NCBI GenBank assembly: GCA_964599095.1
Contig: CAZREB010000021.1
Span: 1-64,000, forward strand
Direction: 5' to 3'
DNA: 64,000 nt
From: SZAS-79 sp964599095
GTDB taxonomy: Bacteria; Pseudomonadota; Gammaproteobacteria; Burkholderiales; SG8-39
This document shows, one piece after another, positions 17,447-26,376 of the stretch (position 1 is the first letter of the stretch; each line of letters opens with the position of its first letter). The translations under genes were made by a program, and so were the position numbers. The notes below the pieces were generated by a model. That model saw only the letters and a program-made list of their open reading frames with translations. It was not told the DNA's origin and did not search any database.

Positions 17447-18618
17447 ACATCTACCTCGCCACTCCGGTGCGGCGCCGCGAAGGAACCGACGAGACGCTCG
17501 AGTGGCTCTCGCGCGAGATCGAGCGCGCTGGCGCCACGCTGGTCAACCCAGAGGTTGCCGGCCGCGTGCCCGACGACCTCGAAACTAGCTACGCAGCTCC
17601 GTTCATCCACGACCAGAATTGCGAGAAGCTCAAAGGCGCAGACATGCTTGTAGCCGAGTGCAGCGCTGAGAGCCACGGCGTCGGCTACGAGATCGGTCTC
17701 GCCCAGTCCAGCTCCTTGCCCATCACGTGCCTATGGAGGAGCTCCGCGGGCGCGCCGTCAAAGATGATTATGGGGTCGCCATACTCAAGGTTGCGTGTCC
17801 TAGAGTACGAGACAACGGAATCGATCGAGCCCCTGCTGCGGGTCGCGTTCCAAGCTGAGCTAGCCGCCAGAGAGGCATCGCCATACGTCACCCGCGTCCG
17901 CGAGCACTTCCGGTCGCTCGCGCAGGCTTACGATACCACGACGGAATGGCGGCAATCCCCAGCGATCGTCGACTGGTTCCGGGAGCGCTTGCCAGCCGAT
18001 GGCACGGTAATCGATGTCGGGTCTGGCACGGGTGCGGTTTGCGCCGCTCGCCCCGGCTTGCGGACGGTACGGGTAGATATGTCACCAGAGATGCTGGCGA
18101 AAGGATCCCCCTCGTATGCCGTTGTCGCGAACGCCGTGGCGCTTCCGATTCGCACCGCTAGCGCCGACGCAACCACGATCCGCCAAGTGCTGCATTACCT
18201 GCCGGAAGATGCATGTCTGCACGAAGCCGCTCGTGTGCTGCGCGACGACGGAACGTTGCTTGTGGGCCAAGTTGTCGCGGACGACGACCGACTTGCGCGA
18301 TGGTGGCTGGAACTCAAGCGTCTAGTGCAGCCATTACGGCGCACCTTCTACAGCCGAGCGCACCTCGCGACCTTGTTGCGCTCGGCGGGCTTCGAAGTGG
18401 TCGAGCACGAACGTAGGGAGCTTGCGCGCTCGGACCCCTGGATACGGTTCCTGGCCAACACGCCCGCCGCGCTGCACGCGAGCGTGCGCGCGTACCTCGA
18501 CAACGCACCGCGCGATGTGCGGGAGCGCATCGGGCTAAAATTCGACGAGGCCTCCGTAATGTACCGGCAGAACTGGTCGCTGCTGCGCTGTCGCAGACGC
18601 GCAGCGAGTGCGCAATGA
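17443..18618 (+). CDS. Fusion: RCL/deoxyribosyltransferase-like domain plus methyltransferase
   Basis: A 391-residue two-domain protein. Residues 1-110 resemble DNPH1/RCL and nucleoside 2-deoxyribosyltransferases: MNIYLATPVRR, DQNCEKLKGADMLVAECSAE, then SHGVGYEIGLAQ with a glutamate (E83) at the position of the catalytic nucleophile. Such enzymes cut or exchange the N-glycosidic bond of deoxynucleosides or deoxynucleotides. Residues 145-390 form a class I methyltransferase with DVGSGTGAV at 191-199 and ARVLRDDGTLLVGQV. The start is GTG 17443, overlapping the previous stop; the stop overlaps the next ATG. I know of no standard family with this exact fusion, although I cannot search. Inference: it releases or modifies a nucleobase or deoxyribose phosphate and methylates a related product. 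Confidence 0.78.
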   Translation: MNIYLATPVRRREGTDETLEWLSREIERAGATLVNPEVAGRVPDDLETSYAAPFIHDQNCEKLKGADMLVAECSAESHGVGYEIGLAQSSSLPITCLWRSSAGAPSKMIMGSPYSRLRVLEYETTESIEPLLRVAFQAELAAREASPYVTRVREHFRSLAQAYDTTTEWRQSPAIVDWFRERLPADGTVIDVGSGTGAVCAARPGLRTVRVDMSPEMLAKGSPSYAVVANAVALPIRTASADATTIRQVLHYLPEDACLHEAARVLRDDGTLLVGQVVADDDRLARWWLELKRLVQPLRRTFYSRAHLATLLRSAGFEVVEHERRELARSDPWIRFLANTPAALHASVRAYLDNAPRDVRERIGLKFDEASVMYRQNWSLLRCRRRAASAQ

Positions 18619-19832
18619 GCTTCGCCGTGATAATGATGGGCCACGCCGTGAGCGGGAAGACCACCTCAGCGTACGGAATCGCGCCGGCTTTGGGCGCCGC
18701 CGTCATTTCCACTTCCACCCTTGGGCATTTCGTACCGGATCGCACCGTGCCGGACTTCTTCTGCCTGCGCGATGCGCGCTACCAACGGGCAGTTTCCATC
18801 GCGCGACTGCATCTGCTGAGCGGTGGTTCCATCGTACTGGATGGGACGTATGCATTGCGGCGGTGGAGGGCGCAGATTTTCAAGCTGCTCGCTCGGGAGG
18901 GTGTCGAGGACATCGTCGTCGTGACTTGCCGCTGTTCAGACACCAGCGAGATCTCCCGCCGGCTAGCCGAGAGGATAGCCAACCCGCACCTTCCGGACGC
19001 GGCTGCGTCGACCCCGGACGTCTACTGGGGAAGTCTAGGAGAAATCGAGCCATTCGCCGTCGAGGAAGTTCCTCGCGGAATCCGCTTGGGCGCCGTGGCC
19101 GTGGATACCTTCAGCAAGACGGTAGCGGTTGAGGTGCATTCGGCAGTCGCGGCACGTGTAGCGTCGGCACTCGCGGCGTTTCCGGGCAATTCGATCCGAC
19201 GTCCCGTGCTGGTCACACTGGAAGGGATCGGCGGAAGCGGCAAGTCAACGCAGCTCGAGCGCCTGCGCGCGCGCCTTGGAAGGGACCCGCGCTTCGCATT
19301 TGACGCGGAGTTTTCGCAAACGCCTCTGGGAGAGTGGATCGAGGAGTCGCGACGCGGCGGGTTGCGCGTGATGCGGCAGGTCGGAGCGATGAGCGCGCAC
19401 GCAATTGCGGCGCTCGACTGGACCTTGCGCTCCGCGGTCGCGCCAGGGGATCCGGAGTTTGTCGTGCAGGACACGGGCTGGCGCTCGCGGATCGCCCACG
19501 CGGCCACAATTCAGGACGAATCCGTCAGGTCGCCTCAGTGGTCGCAGATCGTGGCCGCGATGAAGGAGGGCATGCAACGCATGACGCATGTCCAGTCTGC
19601 CGGCGAGCGAATCCTGTTCCTCGACTGTCCAGCGGAACTCGCCGCGGCTCGGGTGTGCGCACGCCACGGTTCCCTCGCGCCGGGGGACGAGACGTTCCTC
19701 GGTGATCTCGCTGCAGCCTATGCCGAGCTCGTTGAGCCCTCGCTTTTCGTCACGCACATCGACGCGCGTGCGAGCATCGACGACGTCTCCGCCGCGGTCG
19801 ACCGGTGTCTGGCCGAATGGGGGGTAGCCTGA
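18615..19832 (+). CDS. Tandem P-loop kinase: AAA_33-like plus thymidylate-kinase-like domain
   Basis: A 405-residue chain with two nucleotide-binding kinase domains. The first has Walker A GHAVSGKTT at residues 9-17 and resembles small nucleoside/polynucleotide kinase-type AAA_33 proteins; SIVLDGTY (72-79) may be its Walker B-like strand. The second begins with LVTLEGIGGSGKSTQ (Walker A at 204-212), the classic opening of thymidylate kinase, followed by a DTGWRSRIAHA segment where that family has its DR-type motif. The pairing suggests two successive phosphorylations of a nucleoside or sugar phosphate. ATG 18615 overlaps the previous stop (ATGA). Its end overlaps the glycosyltransferase gene. 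Substrates cannot be read from the sequence. Confidence 0.78.
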   Translation: MSFAVIMMGHAVSGKTTSAYGIAPALGAAVISTSTLGHFVPDRTVPDFFCLRDARYQRAVSIARLHLLSGGSIVLDGTYALRRWRAQIFKLLAREGVEDIVVVTCRCSDTSEISRRLAERIANPHLPDAAASTPDVYWGSLGEIEPFAVEEVPRGIRLGAVAVDTFSKTVAVEVHSAVAARVASALAAFPGNSIRRPVLVTLEGIGGSGKSTQLERLRARLGRDPRFAFDAEFSQTPLGEWIEESRRGGLRVMRQVGAMSAHAIAALDWTLRSAVAPGDPEFVVQDTGWRSRIAHAATIQDESVRSPQWSQIVAAMKEGMQRMTHVQSAGERILFLDCPAELAAARVCARHGSLAPGDETFLGDLAAAYAELVEPSLFVTHIDARASIDDVSAAVDRCLAEWGVA

Positions 19833-20830
19833 AGCCAAAAGATTCGATTGTCGCTGTGCTGGTCCCGGCTCGCCTCGATGACGACCGGGCACCACTGCGC
19901 CGATGTGTCGAGAGCCTGATCGAAGCCCGGCACCGTGGGACCGCGTGGAAACGTGTCGACATCGTGGTGATTGACGACAGAGGACGACGCTCGGTGACCG
20001 ACGCGCTGGATGAATCGACTCGTACGCAGGTGACCGTGATCATGAACGATGGCGTGCCCGGACAGGCCGGCGCACTGAACCACGCATTGCGCACCATATG
20101 CGCGGATGTATACGCCTTCACCGACAGCGATTGCGTCGTGGATGCGGAATGGCTTCGAGTGCAAGCGAAACTGTATTCTCAACAACCGGTACCCGGAGGA
20201 CTCGTAGGCCCGAACTGGCACCACCTTGAAGCCTGCACGAGCTGGGGCGGCTGGTTGACATACCAAGAGTCGCGCCTAGCAGAAGCAGTATTCCGCTGCT
20301 ATGTCGCCCACGATGGCAAGTCCATCCGCTTCGATTGCCGCAATTTCTCATTGACCCGCGCCTACCTGGAAATGCTGGGAGCGCCGCAGCGAGCCTTCTT
20401 CCTTGAGAGCGCCGGACCAAGCGTCAGTGGAGGTTCGAGCGTCCATTGGCGGAATCGACTCTTGGACGCGACGATCGGATTGCGCTTCGTCGACTCAATG
20501 AGGACTCGCCACGTCGCGGTAGATTCTCTCCTGCGAGAAGCACGTCGGTATTTCCGCTGGGGGCGGCTGGGACAGTACTCAACGCTCTACGCAGACCAGG
20601 GCGATAGCCTCTGGGCTGCCTTTCTGCAGCGCCATTTTGCGCGCCACTTCCTGCGACCGTTGGCCCGGGTATCACCGCTTTACCTTTGGACAGTGCACGG
20701 CGCGTACTGGCTCGGCATCGCGCTCGAAGCACGTGAGCGCAAGCGAACTAGAGGTCTGGCTCGCTCAACGAAGGATAATCATCAGATCGCGGCACCAGCG
20801 GCCGGCAGAACTTCAGATCCTCTCCCTTGA
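19817..20830 (+). CDS. Family 2 glycosyltransferase
   Basis: A GT-A fold glycosyltransferase of 337 residues from ATG 19817; GTG 19805 is an alternative and neither has a good ribosome site, so coupling with the previous gene is likely. Visible features are the nucleotide-sugar site (VAVLVPARLDDD, then IVVIDDRGRRS), the acceptor-loop motif GQAGALNHAL and the metal-binding TDSDCV (DxD). The C-terminal part has aromatic hydrophobic stretches (SPLYLWTVHGAYWLGIAL) that could lie on the membrane, but there is no clear multi-span pore domain. It closes the five-gene operon and would attach a sugar to a product of the earlier enzymes. Confidence 0.8.
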   Translation: MGGSLKPKDSIVAVLVPARLDDDRAPLRRCVESLIEARHRGTAWKRVDIVVIDDRGRRSVTDALDESTRTQVTVIMNDGVPGQAGALNHALRTICADVYAFTDSDCVVDAEWLRVQAKLYSQQPVPGGLVGPNWHHLEACTSWGGWLTYQESRLAEAVFRCYVAHDGKSIRFDCRNFSLTRAYLEMLGAPQRAFFLESAGPSVSGGSSVHWRNRLLDATIGLRFVDSMRTRHVAVDSLLREARRYFRWGRLGQYSTLYADQGDSLWAAFLQRHFARHFLRPLARVSPLYLWTVHGAYWLGIALEARERKRTRGLARSTKDNHQIAAPAAGRTSDPLP

Positions 20831-21156
20831 TCCGAAAGCCAATGATGCCTGCGTAGTTCCGCGCCATGAAGACCTGTTTAGTAAATTCCTAATTTTCATT
20901 ACCATCCGGGCGGAAGCAATTGACTGACCGCCGTGCCAATCCTACACAAAGACAAAGCACACGGCGATGCCGTTGTTCGTGAAGGCTCACGCCTTTTCTG
21001 AAACTTAAGGTCTTTCGGACCGTTCGAGCTGCTCAAAGGCGTGGATCGACGTACTTGAGAACAACCGGTTTTCGCTCACGCGTGTGCGCCTGCGCACGAT
21101 AAGGTGCAGTACTTGCACGACAAGGTCTCTCACGTTTACCGACGATTCGGGTGCGT

Positions 21157-21285
21157 TTAGGCTACTTGGTCGAAGAGTCAGGCCTGACCTACCCGGCCGA
21201 GAACCATCCCGAGAACCCACTCGCGCCATGGCCGACGGCATTCCGCACCTTTCCCATTACGCCGGGACCGGGCGTCGGACAGTAG
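21157..21285 (+). pseudogene. Possible remnant of an IS91-like transposase
   Basis: The frame through 21157-21285 reads LGYLVEESGLTYP followed by NPLAPWPTAFRTFPITPGPG and a stop. This recalls the segment of IS91-type transposases with a GLTYLA, then LAPLQAAS, then YRIALGPRAGQ pattern. Only about 40 codons match and there is no start, catalytic region or insertion-sequence end, so this is a tentative reading from memory. Confidence 0.28.
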
Positions 21286-21605
21286 TTTCGCAGCGTGCGC
21301 GCAGTGTCCAGCGGGCAACGCCACCCGTGAACTGAGCAATCCCGAGCTCCGCAATTACTTCACATGAGCGTAAAACGGCAAGCCGTTGCGGTCGTCCATA
21401 CGGAGGGCGCCTCTGCGTTAGACTGTTCGATCGGCGACCCGGATCTCGCACAATTTCAACTTGCGCAAATGCGCCGCACGTAGAGGAGTACCATTTCCCC
21501 AGTTCGTCTATCGGGGATAAACCTTGAACAAACTGTTCCTGAGTTCTCTGACCTTGGTACGCCGCATTCTAGCAGGCGCCCGCCAAGGCCCTCGAGCAGA
21601 GCGCA

Positions 21606-21800
21606 GCGTTTGCCGTCGGCAACTCGGCCTATGGGAAAGCCCGCTGCGAGTTCCCGGAAACGACATTGCCGACATTGCGCCGGCGCTGCAGGGGCTCAAT
21701 TTCACCGTCCTGTTTCGGACCAATGCCGAATGCCGTGAGGTAGTCGAGGCAATGGGCGATTTCGGCAATCGCGTCACTCGTGGGGGGGCAGACTCCATTT
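21606..21800 (+). pseudogene. Frameshifted fragment of a caspase-like (C14) protein
   Basis: In one frame 21606-21641 reads AFAVGNSAYGKA, matching the opening strand of bacterial caspase-like proteins (usually ALVIGNSAY). In another frame the sequence continues from about 21640 as VPGNDIADIAPALQGLNF, then TVLFRTNAECREVVEAMGDF and GNRVTRGG. This matches the NDA-x-x-IAxAL-x-x-LGFxV region and the helix before the catalytic loop. It stops at 21800, before the His-Gly active site would appear. The gene is therefore both frameshifted and truncated and cannot make an active protease. Confidence 0.6.
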
Positions 21801-21888
21801 AGTACACAAGGCACGGTGTGCAGAACAAGGGCAAGAAATTCCCAAAACTCCGTAAATCTTAATTGTCCAAGGAAGGCACTGGGAACAG

Positions 21889-24800
21889 ATGACTATCTAC
21901 GCTTACGTGACAGAACAGTGCTGGAAGGATGCTGCGAAGCACGCGCTGACCGAAGTGGTCCAGCGGATCGGGGCACAGGTCGAGTCGAGCCAGAGCGTGA
22001 GTACATTCGATAACTTCCCGGTACCGTATTTCGTCAAAAAGAAACTCAAGGGTCGGCAGCCGCGCCTCATCGCCGACCTGCGGCACTTCGACGAGCACCA
22101 AGTATTAGTAATGTTGCGCGTGCTCATGCGCAGCGACCATGAGTATGAAGGATTCGTCCAAGAGCCGGTCGAGTACGGTGAGCGTAACTTTCTGAAGCTC
22201 GTTTCAGAAGAGGAACTGCGTCGCCATGTTGCCGAGCAGAGCGCGCAGCCTGAAGTCGCCGTCAAACCGGCGCCGAGCGACGAAGAGTATGACTACCTTT
22301 ACAACGCGCTGGCACATGTCGGCCTACCCGACTCCGAACGTGCCGAGGAAGTCGAGACCATTATTTGCGAGAGTCACGTCTGGGTTGAGCAGGTCGCCAA
22401 TCCGTCCATTCGCCGGCAGTTGAACCTAGTCTCGCAGTGCTGCCGTGACCTGCTCGCCATGTCGGCCGGACTCGGCGAGTTTGAAGTTTCCGGGAAGTCG
22501 GGCTGGAAGGTCTGGGCCTTCCGTGGAGGGCGGTACGTACTGCTCGTGGCGATTGACGACGGAAGCGACTCTGCGACGGTAGCACAGCGGGCGCGAGAGA
22601 TCGCCGGCCCCGTGCACGAAGAGGATCCGGAGTCAGTATTAAGAGTCAGCCGTCGCGCCTACCCGTCCATTGTTCTTGCCGACGAGGAACTCTGGTTGAA
22701 GCTCGAGGAGGAGTCTGAGGCGAACATGGCGCTTTCGCCCGAAGAAACCAAAGTGCTTCTCAGCGCCAGGAGCACCAGTGCGCCATTTCCGCTTTTCATT
22801 AACGGACGTGCCGGCAGCGGAAAGTCGACCCTGCTGCAGTACCTGTTTGCCGATCTGTTGTTCGCGCATGCAACCAAATTTTCTCACGTCGGCGACGAGC
22901 GCTCCCACCATCCCGTGCCCGGGTTGCCGCTATATCTGACTGCAAACGGCGAACTGCTCCGCAATGCGCGGGCGTTCGTCGGCAGACTGTTAGGGATGGA
23001 AACGCGCTACCTCCTGGCTGGCACTGACGGCCTGGGCTTCGACGACGCCCGCAGGGAAGCCATTTTGGAGAAATCCTTTCAGGAGTTCCATCCGTTCATG
23101 CTCGGGCTACTGCCCCTGGACAAAATTGCCCGCTTCAAGCCCGCGCAGCGCATCGACTACCCCGCGTTCCGCCGCCTTTGGCAAGAGCGGTTCGGCAAAG
23201 ACCCACACGCGCGCCGCGCCTACGGACCCGATCTCTCCTGGCACGTGATTCGCAGCTACATCAAGGGCATGAACTCCGTCGACGACTTTGGTCCGGAGGA
23301 CTATGACGAACTGCCGCAAAATCAGGTCACAGTGTCGCGCGCGACGTTCGAGCTTGTCTATCAGCGGGTGTGGCAGGGCTGGTACGAGCCGCTGTGCGAA
23401 CAAGGTCATTGGGATGACCAAGATCTCGCTCGCTTAATCCTTGACGATCAACTCGCGCAGCCAGTATATGCGTCAGTCTTCTGCGATGAGGCACAGGACT
23501 TCACACGGATCGAGATCGAAGTTCTGATGCGCTTATGCCTATATTCCGCCCGAACGCTCCCGCACGGGGCAGTCAAGCTCGTGCCATTCGCATTCGCAGG
23601 CGATGAGTTTCAGACGCTAAACCCGACGGGTTTTCGCTGGGACGCGGTGAAGGCGGCCTTCGTCGAGAAGCTTATCTTCGAGATTGATCCCCAGCTTCGG
23701 CGCGAGGGCGCAGAACTTAACTACCACGAGCTGCGCTACAACTACCGCTCGGCCGCGCCGATCGTGAGTTTCTGTAACACTGTGCAGGCGGTGCGCGCAG
23801 CGCGCTTCGGCATCCAAGAACTACGGCCGCAGCAAACGTGGGCACCATCCAGCGGATCCCCACCGGTGCTTTTCTTCGATACGGGCAACGGCGAATTCTG
23901 GAACGCGTTCCGCGACGCTGCCGCCGGATATGTGATCATCGTGCCCTGCCTCGAGGGAGAGGAATCCGACTTTGTGCGCGAGGACCCTGTGCTGCGCGAG
24001 CGGGTCCCGTTCGACGACGGAATTCCGCGCAACATACTTAGCGCGGGGCGAGCAAAGGGCTGTGAGTACCCTGCCGTGATCGTCTACGGTTTTGGCGAGG
24101 CCCTTGCAAGTGACCTCGTCGGGAGCATCGGCGAGATCTCTACTGAGATCAATGTTCCCCAGACCTTGGAACTTCAGTACTTCGTCAATCGCGTCTATGT
24201 CGCAGTGTCCCGCGCCAAACGTCGGCTCGTCGTCGTCGACACGGCGGCCGGCGTCGAGCGCCTCTGGAAGCCGGCGATGAATGAGTACGTGCGCGAACGC
24301 GTTCTTCGCAGCCTGGGCAACAAGCAAGATATCTGGTCCGAGGCTGTCGGCGGCATGAGTACCGGGTTGCCAGCAGATCTTAGCACCGACGCGCCTCCCG
24401 ACCGCGCTGCCTATGCACGCCTGTTCGAATCGGACGGGAGGGCCAAGCGCGACGCGTACCTGATGTATCAGGCATCGAGCAACTACCGCGATGCCGGTGA
24501 CAGCGCCCGCGCCCGCGAGTGTCGCGCCTGGGCGCTTGAATACGAAGACCGGGCACTCGAGGCCGGAGAAGCGTTTGGCGAGGCAGGACTGCTGAACGAA
24601 GCCCGGCGTGTGCTTTGGCGGGCAGAGCGCCCCGGCTGGCTGAAATTACTCGAGATCGCCCAGCGGCATCCTCAACTTGTCGCGGAGCTTGAGACGCGAT
24701 GGGCAAAGACGATTCAGCAGCCACCGGACCTGAAGGCGGCAGCCGAAATCATCGACGCCTTCGACGAGCGGCTCCGCATCGATAGCGCCTTCGTGAGATC

Positions 24801-26376
24801 GGTGTATGGCGACAAGGTCTGGGGACGAGCGGTTGAGCAACTTCTTGAGCCGCTGTTCAGCGAGCGTGGCAAAGCTGTGCCCGCCGCCATTGCCTCTAAG
24901 CTGCTCTCGACCGTCAACATTCTCGATCAACACGGGGTAGAGGTACAGCGGCGCCTTTTGGCTGAAATCTCCTTTGCGGCGGAGAATTTCAGCCACGCCG
25001 CGGAACTGTGGGAACAGGTGGGCGACAAGCGATCCCGGAGGTACTTGAAGGCAAAAGCACTGTCAACAGCGTACCCGGATTGCATCGCCTACTTCAAGCT
25101 GCTCGACGACCGTGCGGCGGTGGTTGCCGCATTTGATGCGCACCGTGAGGTTCCGCTCGACGATTCCCAGGCGCGTGCAGTCGCCACGGCGCTGTCCGAA
25201 TCCGGCAGGTATGGTGACGCGCTGACTTGCTTAGGTGAGGTACTCGCCATCGATGTGCTGATGGAGATGGCTCGCGCGGCGTTGGTGCCAGCGCCCGATA
25301 TTGCCGTAGTGGCGCTGCGCCGCGCTGTGGTCGCCGCTGTCACCGTGGGCGAATGGGAGGTCGTCTGCCGCCTAATTTCAGAGCCTCAAACCCTCGTCGA
25401 CACTTCGTCAATCGGCATCGTGGGCGAAAAAATGCTGAACCGTTGGGTTCCGGAACTGCGGATATTACTCGTCCGTGCCCTGGCGCGGTCGGACGCGCTT
25501 GTCGAAACGACAGCGTACGCACAGCGCGACGTGATTACGAAGTTTCTGAGCGATTTCCTGCGCGTCAAGGACGGAACGTGGATCGGCAGAATTTCTTTTG
25601 TCGAGGGTGGGGCGGCCATGGAGAGGACTGGGCGCTTTAACGACCCGCAGCAGTACTACTGGGCCGTCTTGCACCAGCTAGGCGGGCAGCTTTCTGACGA
25701 CGACCGAACGAACATCCGCCTTCGATGGCTCGCGGTCAAGACGAGGCAACTCGAGGTCGAGAAGTCGCGGGGCCCCGGCGACGCGGCAAAGCGTCGCCAG
25801 ATCAGCCGCGAAATAGATAAGAACGCGGCGGACTGGCGAATCGGCGAGGAAGCAAGAAGAAACCTGCCGCGCTTTCCTGTCCTCGATCCGCTGAGTGCGG
25901 AGTCGTCGAGTTCCGCTCACGGGCAGCACAATGCGATCGGCGCTGCGGTGGCCAAAGCCTACCCTCCCGATGATGAGGCGTTGCCGGAACCACAATTGCC
26001 CCTCGCAGCGGTACCGATGGCCCATGCTGCCGCCCGAGCAGCTTCTGCCGACGTGCCGACTAGACCGGTGATAAAGGCGGCGCGAACCTCTCTGACGCCG
26101 CGCATGGAAGTCAAGGCCGGCGACTTGCGCTTTGAGGTCCAGCGCGACCAGCGGCGCTGTCTAGTCACCCATCTCGTCACGCTGGAAACGGTTAGGGTCG
26201 AATGGGCGCCGCCACGCGTTGTCGCGACGTTGGACGTGAAACGGAGCGGTGGCGAGGGAAATTTGCACGAGGTTGGAGAGTGGAACTTCTCTATCCGGTT
26301 TGTGGGAGGCGACGATCCGGCTCGCATCATTTTCCGGCTTGACTCTGAAGGGGCGGAGGTAGCGCTGGAAATATAG
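21889..26376 (+). CDS. Large UvrD/Rep-type superfamily 1 helicase with helical-repeat C-terminus
   Basis: A 1495-residue protein. The helicase core spans about residues 300-790: motif I GRAGSGKST (306-314), motif II DEAQDF (533-538), motif III GDEFQ (571-575), motif IV NYRS (618-621) and motif VI YVAVSRAKR (from 770). All key ATPase residues are present. Residues 1-100 resemble a small RelE/ParE-like fold by pattern only (LIADLRHFDEHQVLVML). Residues 850-1300 are a long series of helices with TPR character (AEALELW-like repeats such as FSHAAELWEQVGDKRSRRYLKA). The C-terminal 100 residues look beta-rich. It is far longer than UvrD or Rep (about 700 residues) and resembles the TPR-bearing helicases seen in mobile or defence regions. 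It stands alone on the plus strand. Confidence 0.85.
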   Translation: MTIYAYVTEQCWKDAAKHALTEVVQRIGAQVESSQSVSTFDNFPVPYFVKKKLKGRQPRLIADLRHFDEHQVLVMLRVLMRSDHEYEGFVQEPVEYGERNFLKLVSEEELRRHVAEQSAQPEVAVKPAPSDEEYDYLYNALAHVGLPDSERAEEVETIICESHVWVEQVANPSIRRQLNLVSQCCRDLLAMSAGLGEFEVSGKSGWKVWAFRGGRYVLLVAIDDGSDSATVAQRAREIAGPVHEEDPESVLRVSRRAYPSIVLADEELWLKLEEESEANMALSPEETKVLLSARSTSAPFPLFINGRAGSGKSTLLQYLFADLLFAHATKFSHVGDERSHHPVPGLPLYLTANGELLRNARAFVGRLLGMETRYLLAGTDGLGFDDARREAILEKSFQEFHPFMLGLLPLDKIARFKPAQRIDYPAFRRLWQERFGKDPHARRAYGPDLSWHVIRSYIKGMNSVDDFGPEDYDELPQNQVTVSRATFELVYQRVWQGWYEPLCEQGHWDDQDLARLILDDQLAQPVYASVFCDEAQDFTRIEIEVLMRLCLYSARTLPHGAVKLVPFAFAGDEFQTLNPTGFRWDAVKAAFVEKLIFEIDPQLRREGAELNYHELRYNYRSAAPIVSFCNTVQAVRAARFGIQELRPQQTWAPSSGSPPVLFFDTGNGEFWNAFRDAAAGYVIIVPCLEGEESDFVREDPVLRERVPFDDGIPRNILSAGRAKGCEYPAVIVYGFGEALASDLVGSIGEISTEINVPQTLELQYFVNRVYVAVSRAKRRLVVVDTAAGVERLWKPAMNEYVRERVLRSLGNKQDIWSEAVGGMSTGLPADLSTDAPPDRAAYARLFESDGRAKRDAYLMYQASSNYRDAGDSARARECRAWALEYEDRALEAGEAFGEAGLLNEARRVLWRAERPGWLKLLEIAQRHPQLVAELETRWAKTIQQPPDLKAAAEIIDAFDERLRIDSAFVRSVYGDKVWGRAVEQLLEPLFSERGKAVPAAIASKLLSTVNILDQHGVEVQRRLLAEISFAAENFSHAAELWEQVGDKRSRRYLKAKALSTAYPDCIAYFKLLDDRAAVVAAFDAHREVPLDDSQARAVATALSESGRYGDALTCLGEVLAIDVLMEMARAALVPAPDIAVVALRRAVVAAVTVGEWEVVCRLISEPQTLVDTSSIGIVGEKMLNRWVPELRILLVRALARSDALVETTAYAQRDVITKFLSDFLRVKDGTWIGRISFVEGGAAMERTGRFNDPQQYYWAVLHQLGGQLSDDDRTNIRLRWLAVKTRQLEVEKSRGPGDAAKRRQISREIDKNAADWRIGEEARRNLPRFPVLDPLSAESSSSAHGQHNAIGAAVAKAYPPDDEALPEPQLPLAAVPMAHAAARAASADVPTRPVIKAARTSLTPRMEVKAGDLRFEVQRDQRRCLVTHLVTLETVRVEWAPPRVVATLDVKRSGGEGNLHEVGEWNFSIRFVGGDDPARIIFRLDSEGAEVALEI

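Larger units (their letters stand above)
20831..21888. other. About 1 kb without an intact gene; degraded sequence
   Basis: No intact reading frame is convincing here. The composition is less GC-rich than the window's metabolic genes. Two fragments look like remains of genes: a possible transposase tail near 21157-21285 and a frameshifted caspase-like piece near 21606-21800. The rest holds nothing I can name. The stretch lies between the glycosyltransferase operon and the large helicase gene, so the helicase promoter should be in its last 100 bases. Confidence 0.6.

Noticed and set aside
21524..21802. An intact 92-residue gene
   Set aside because: Its first part has no similarity, while the second half continues a caspase-like domain whose start is in another frame; a broken gene explains it better.
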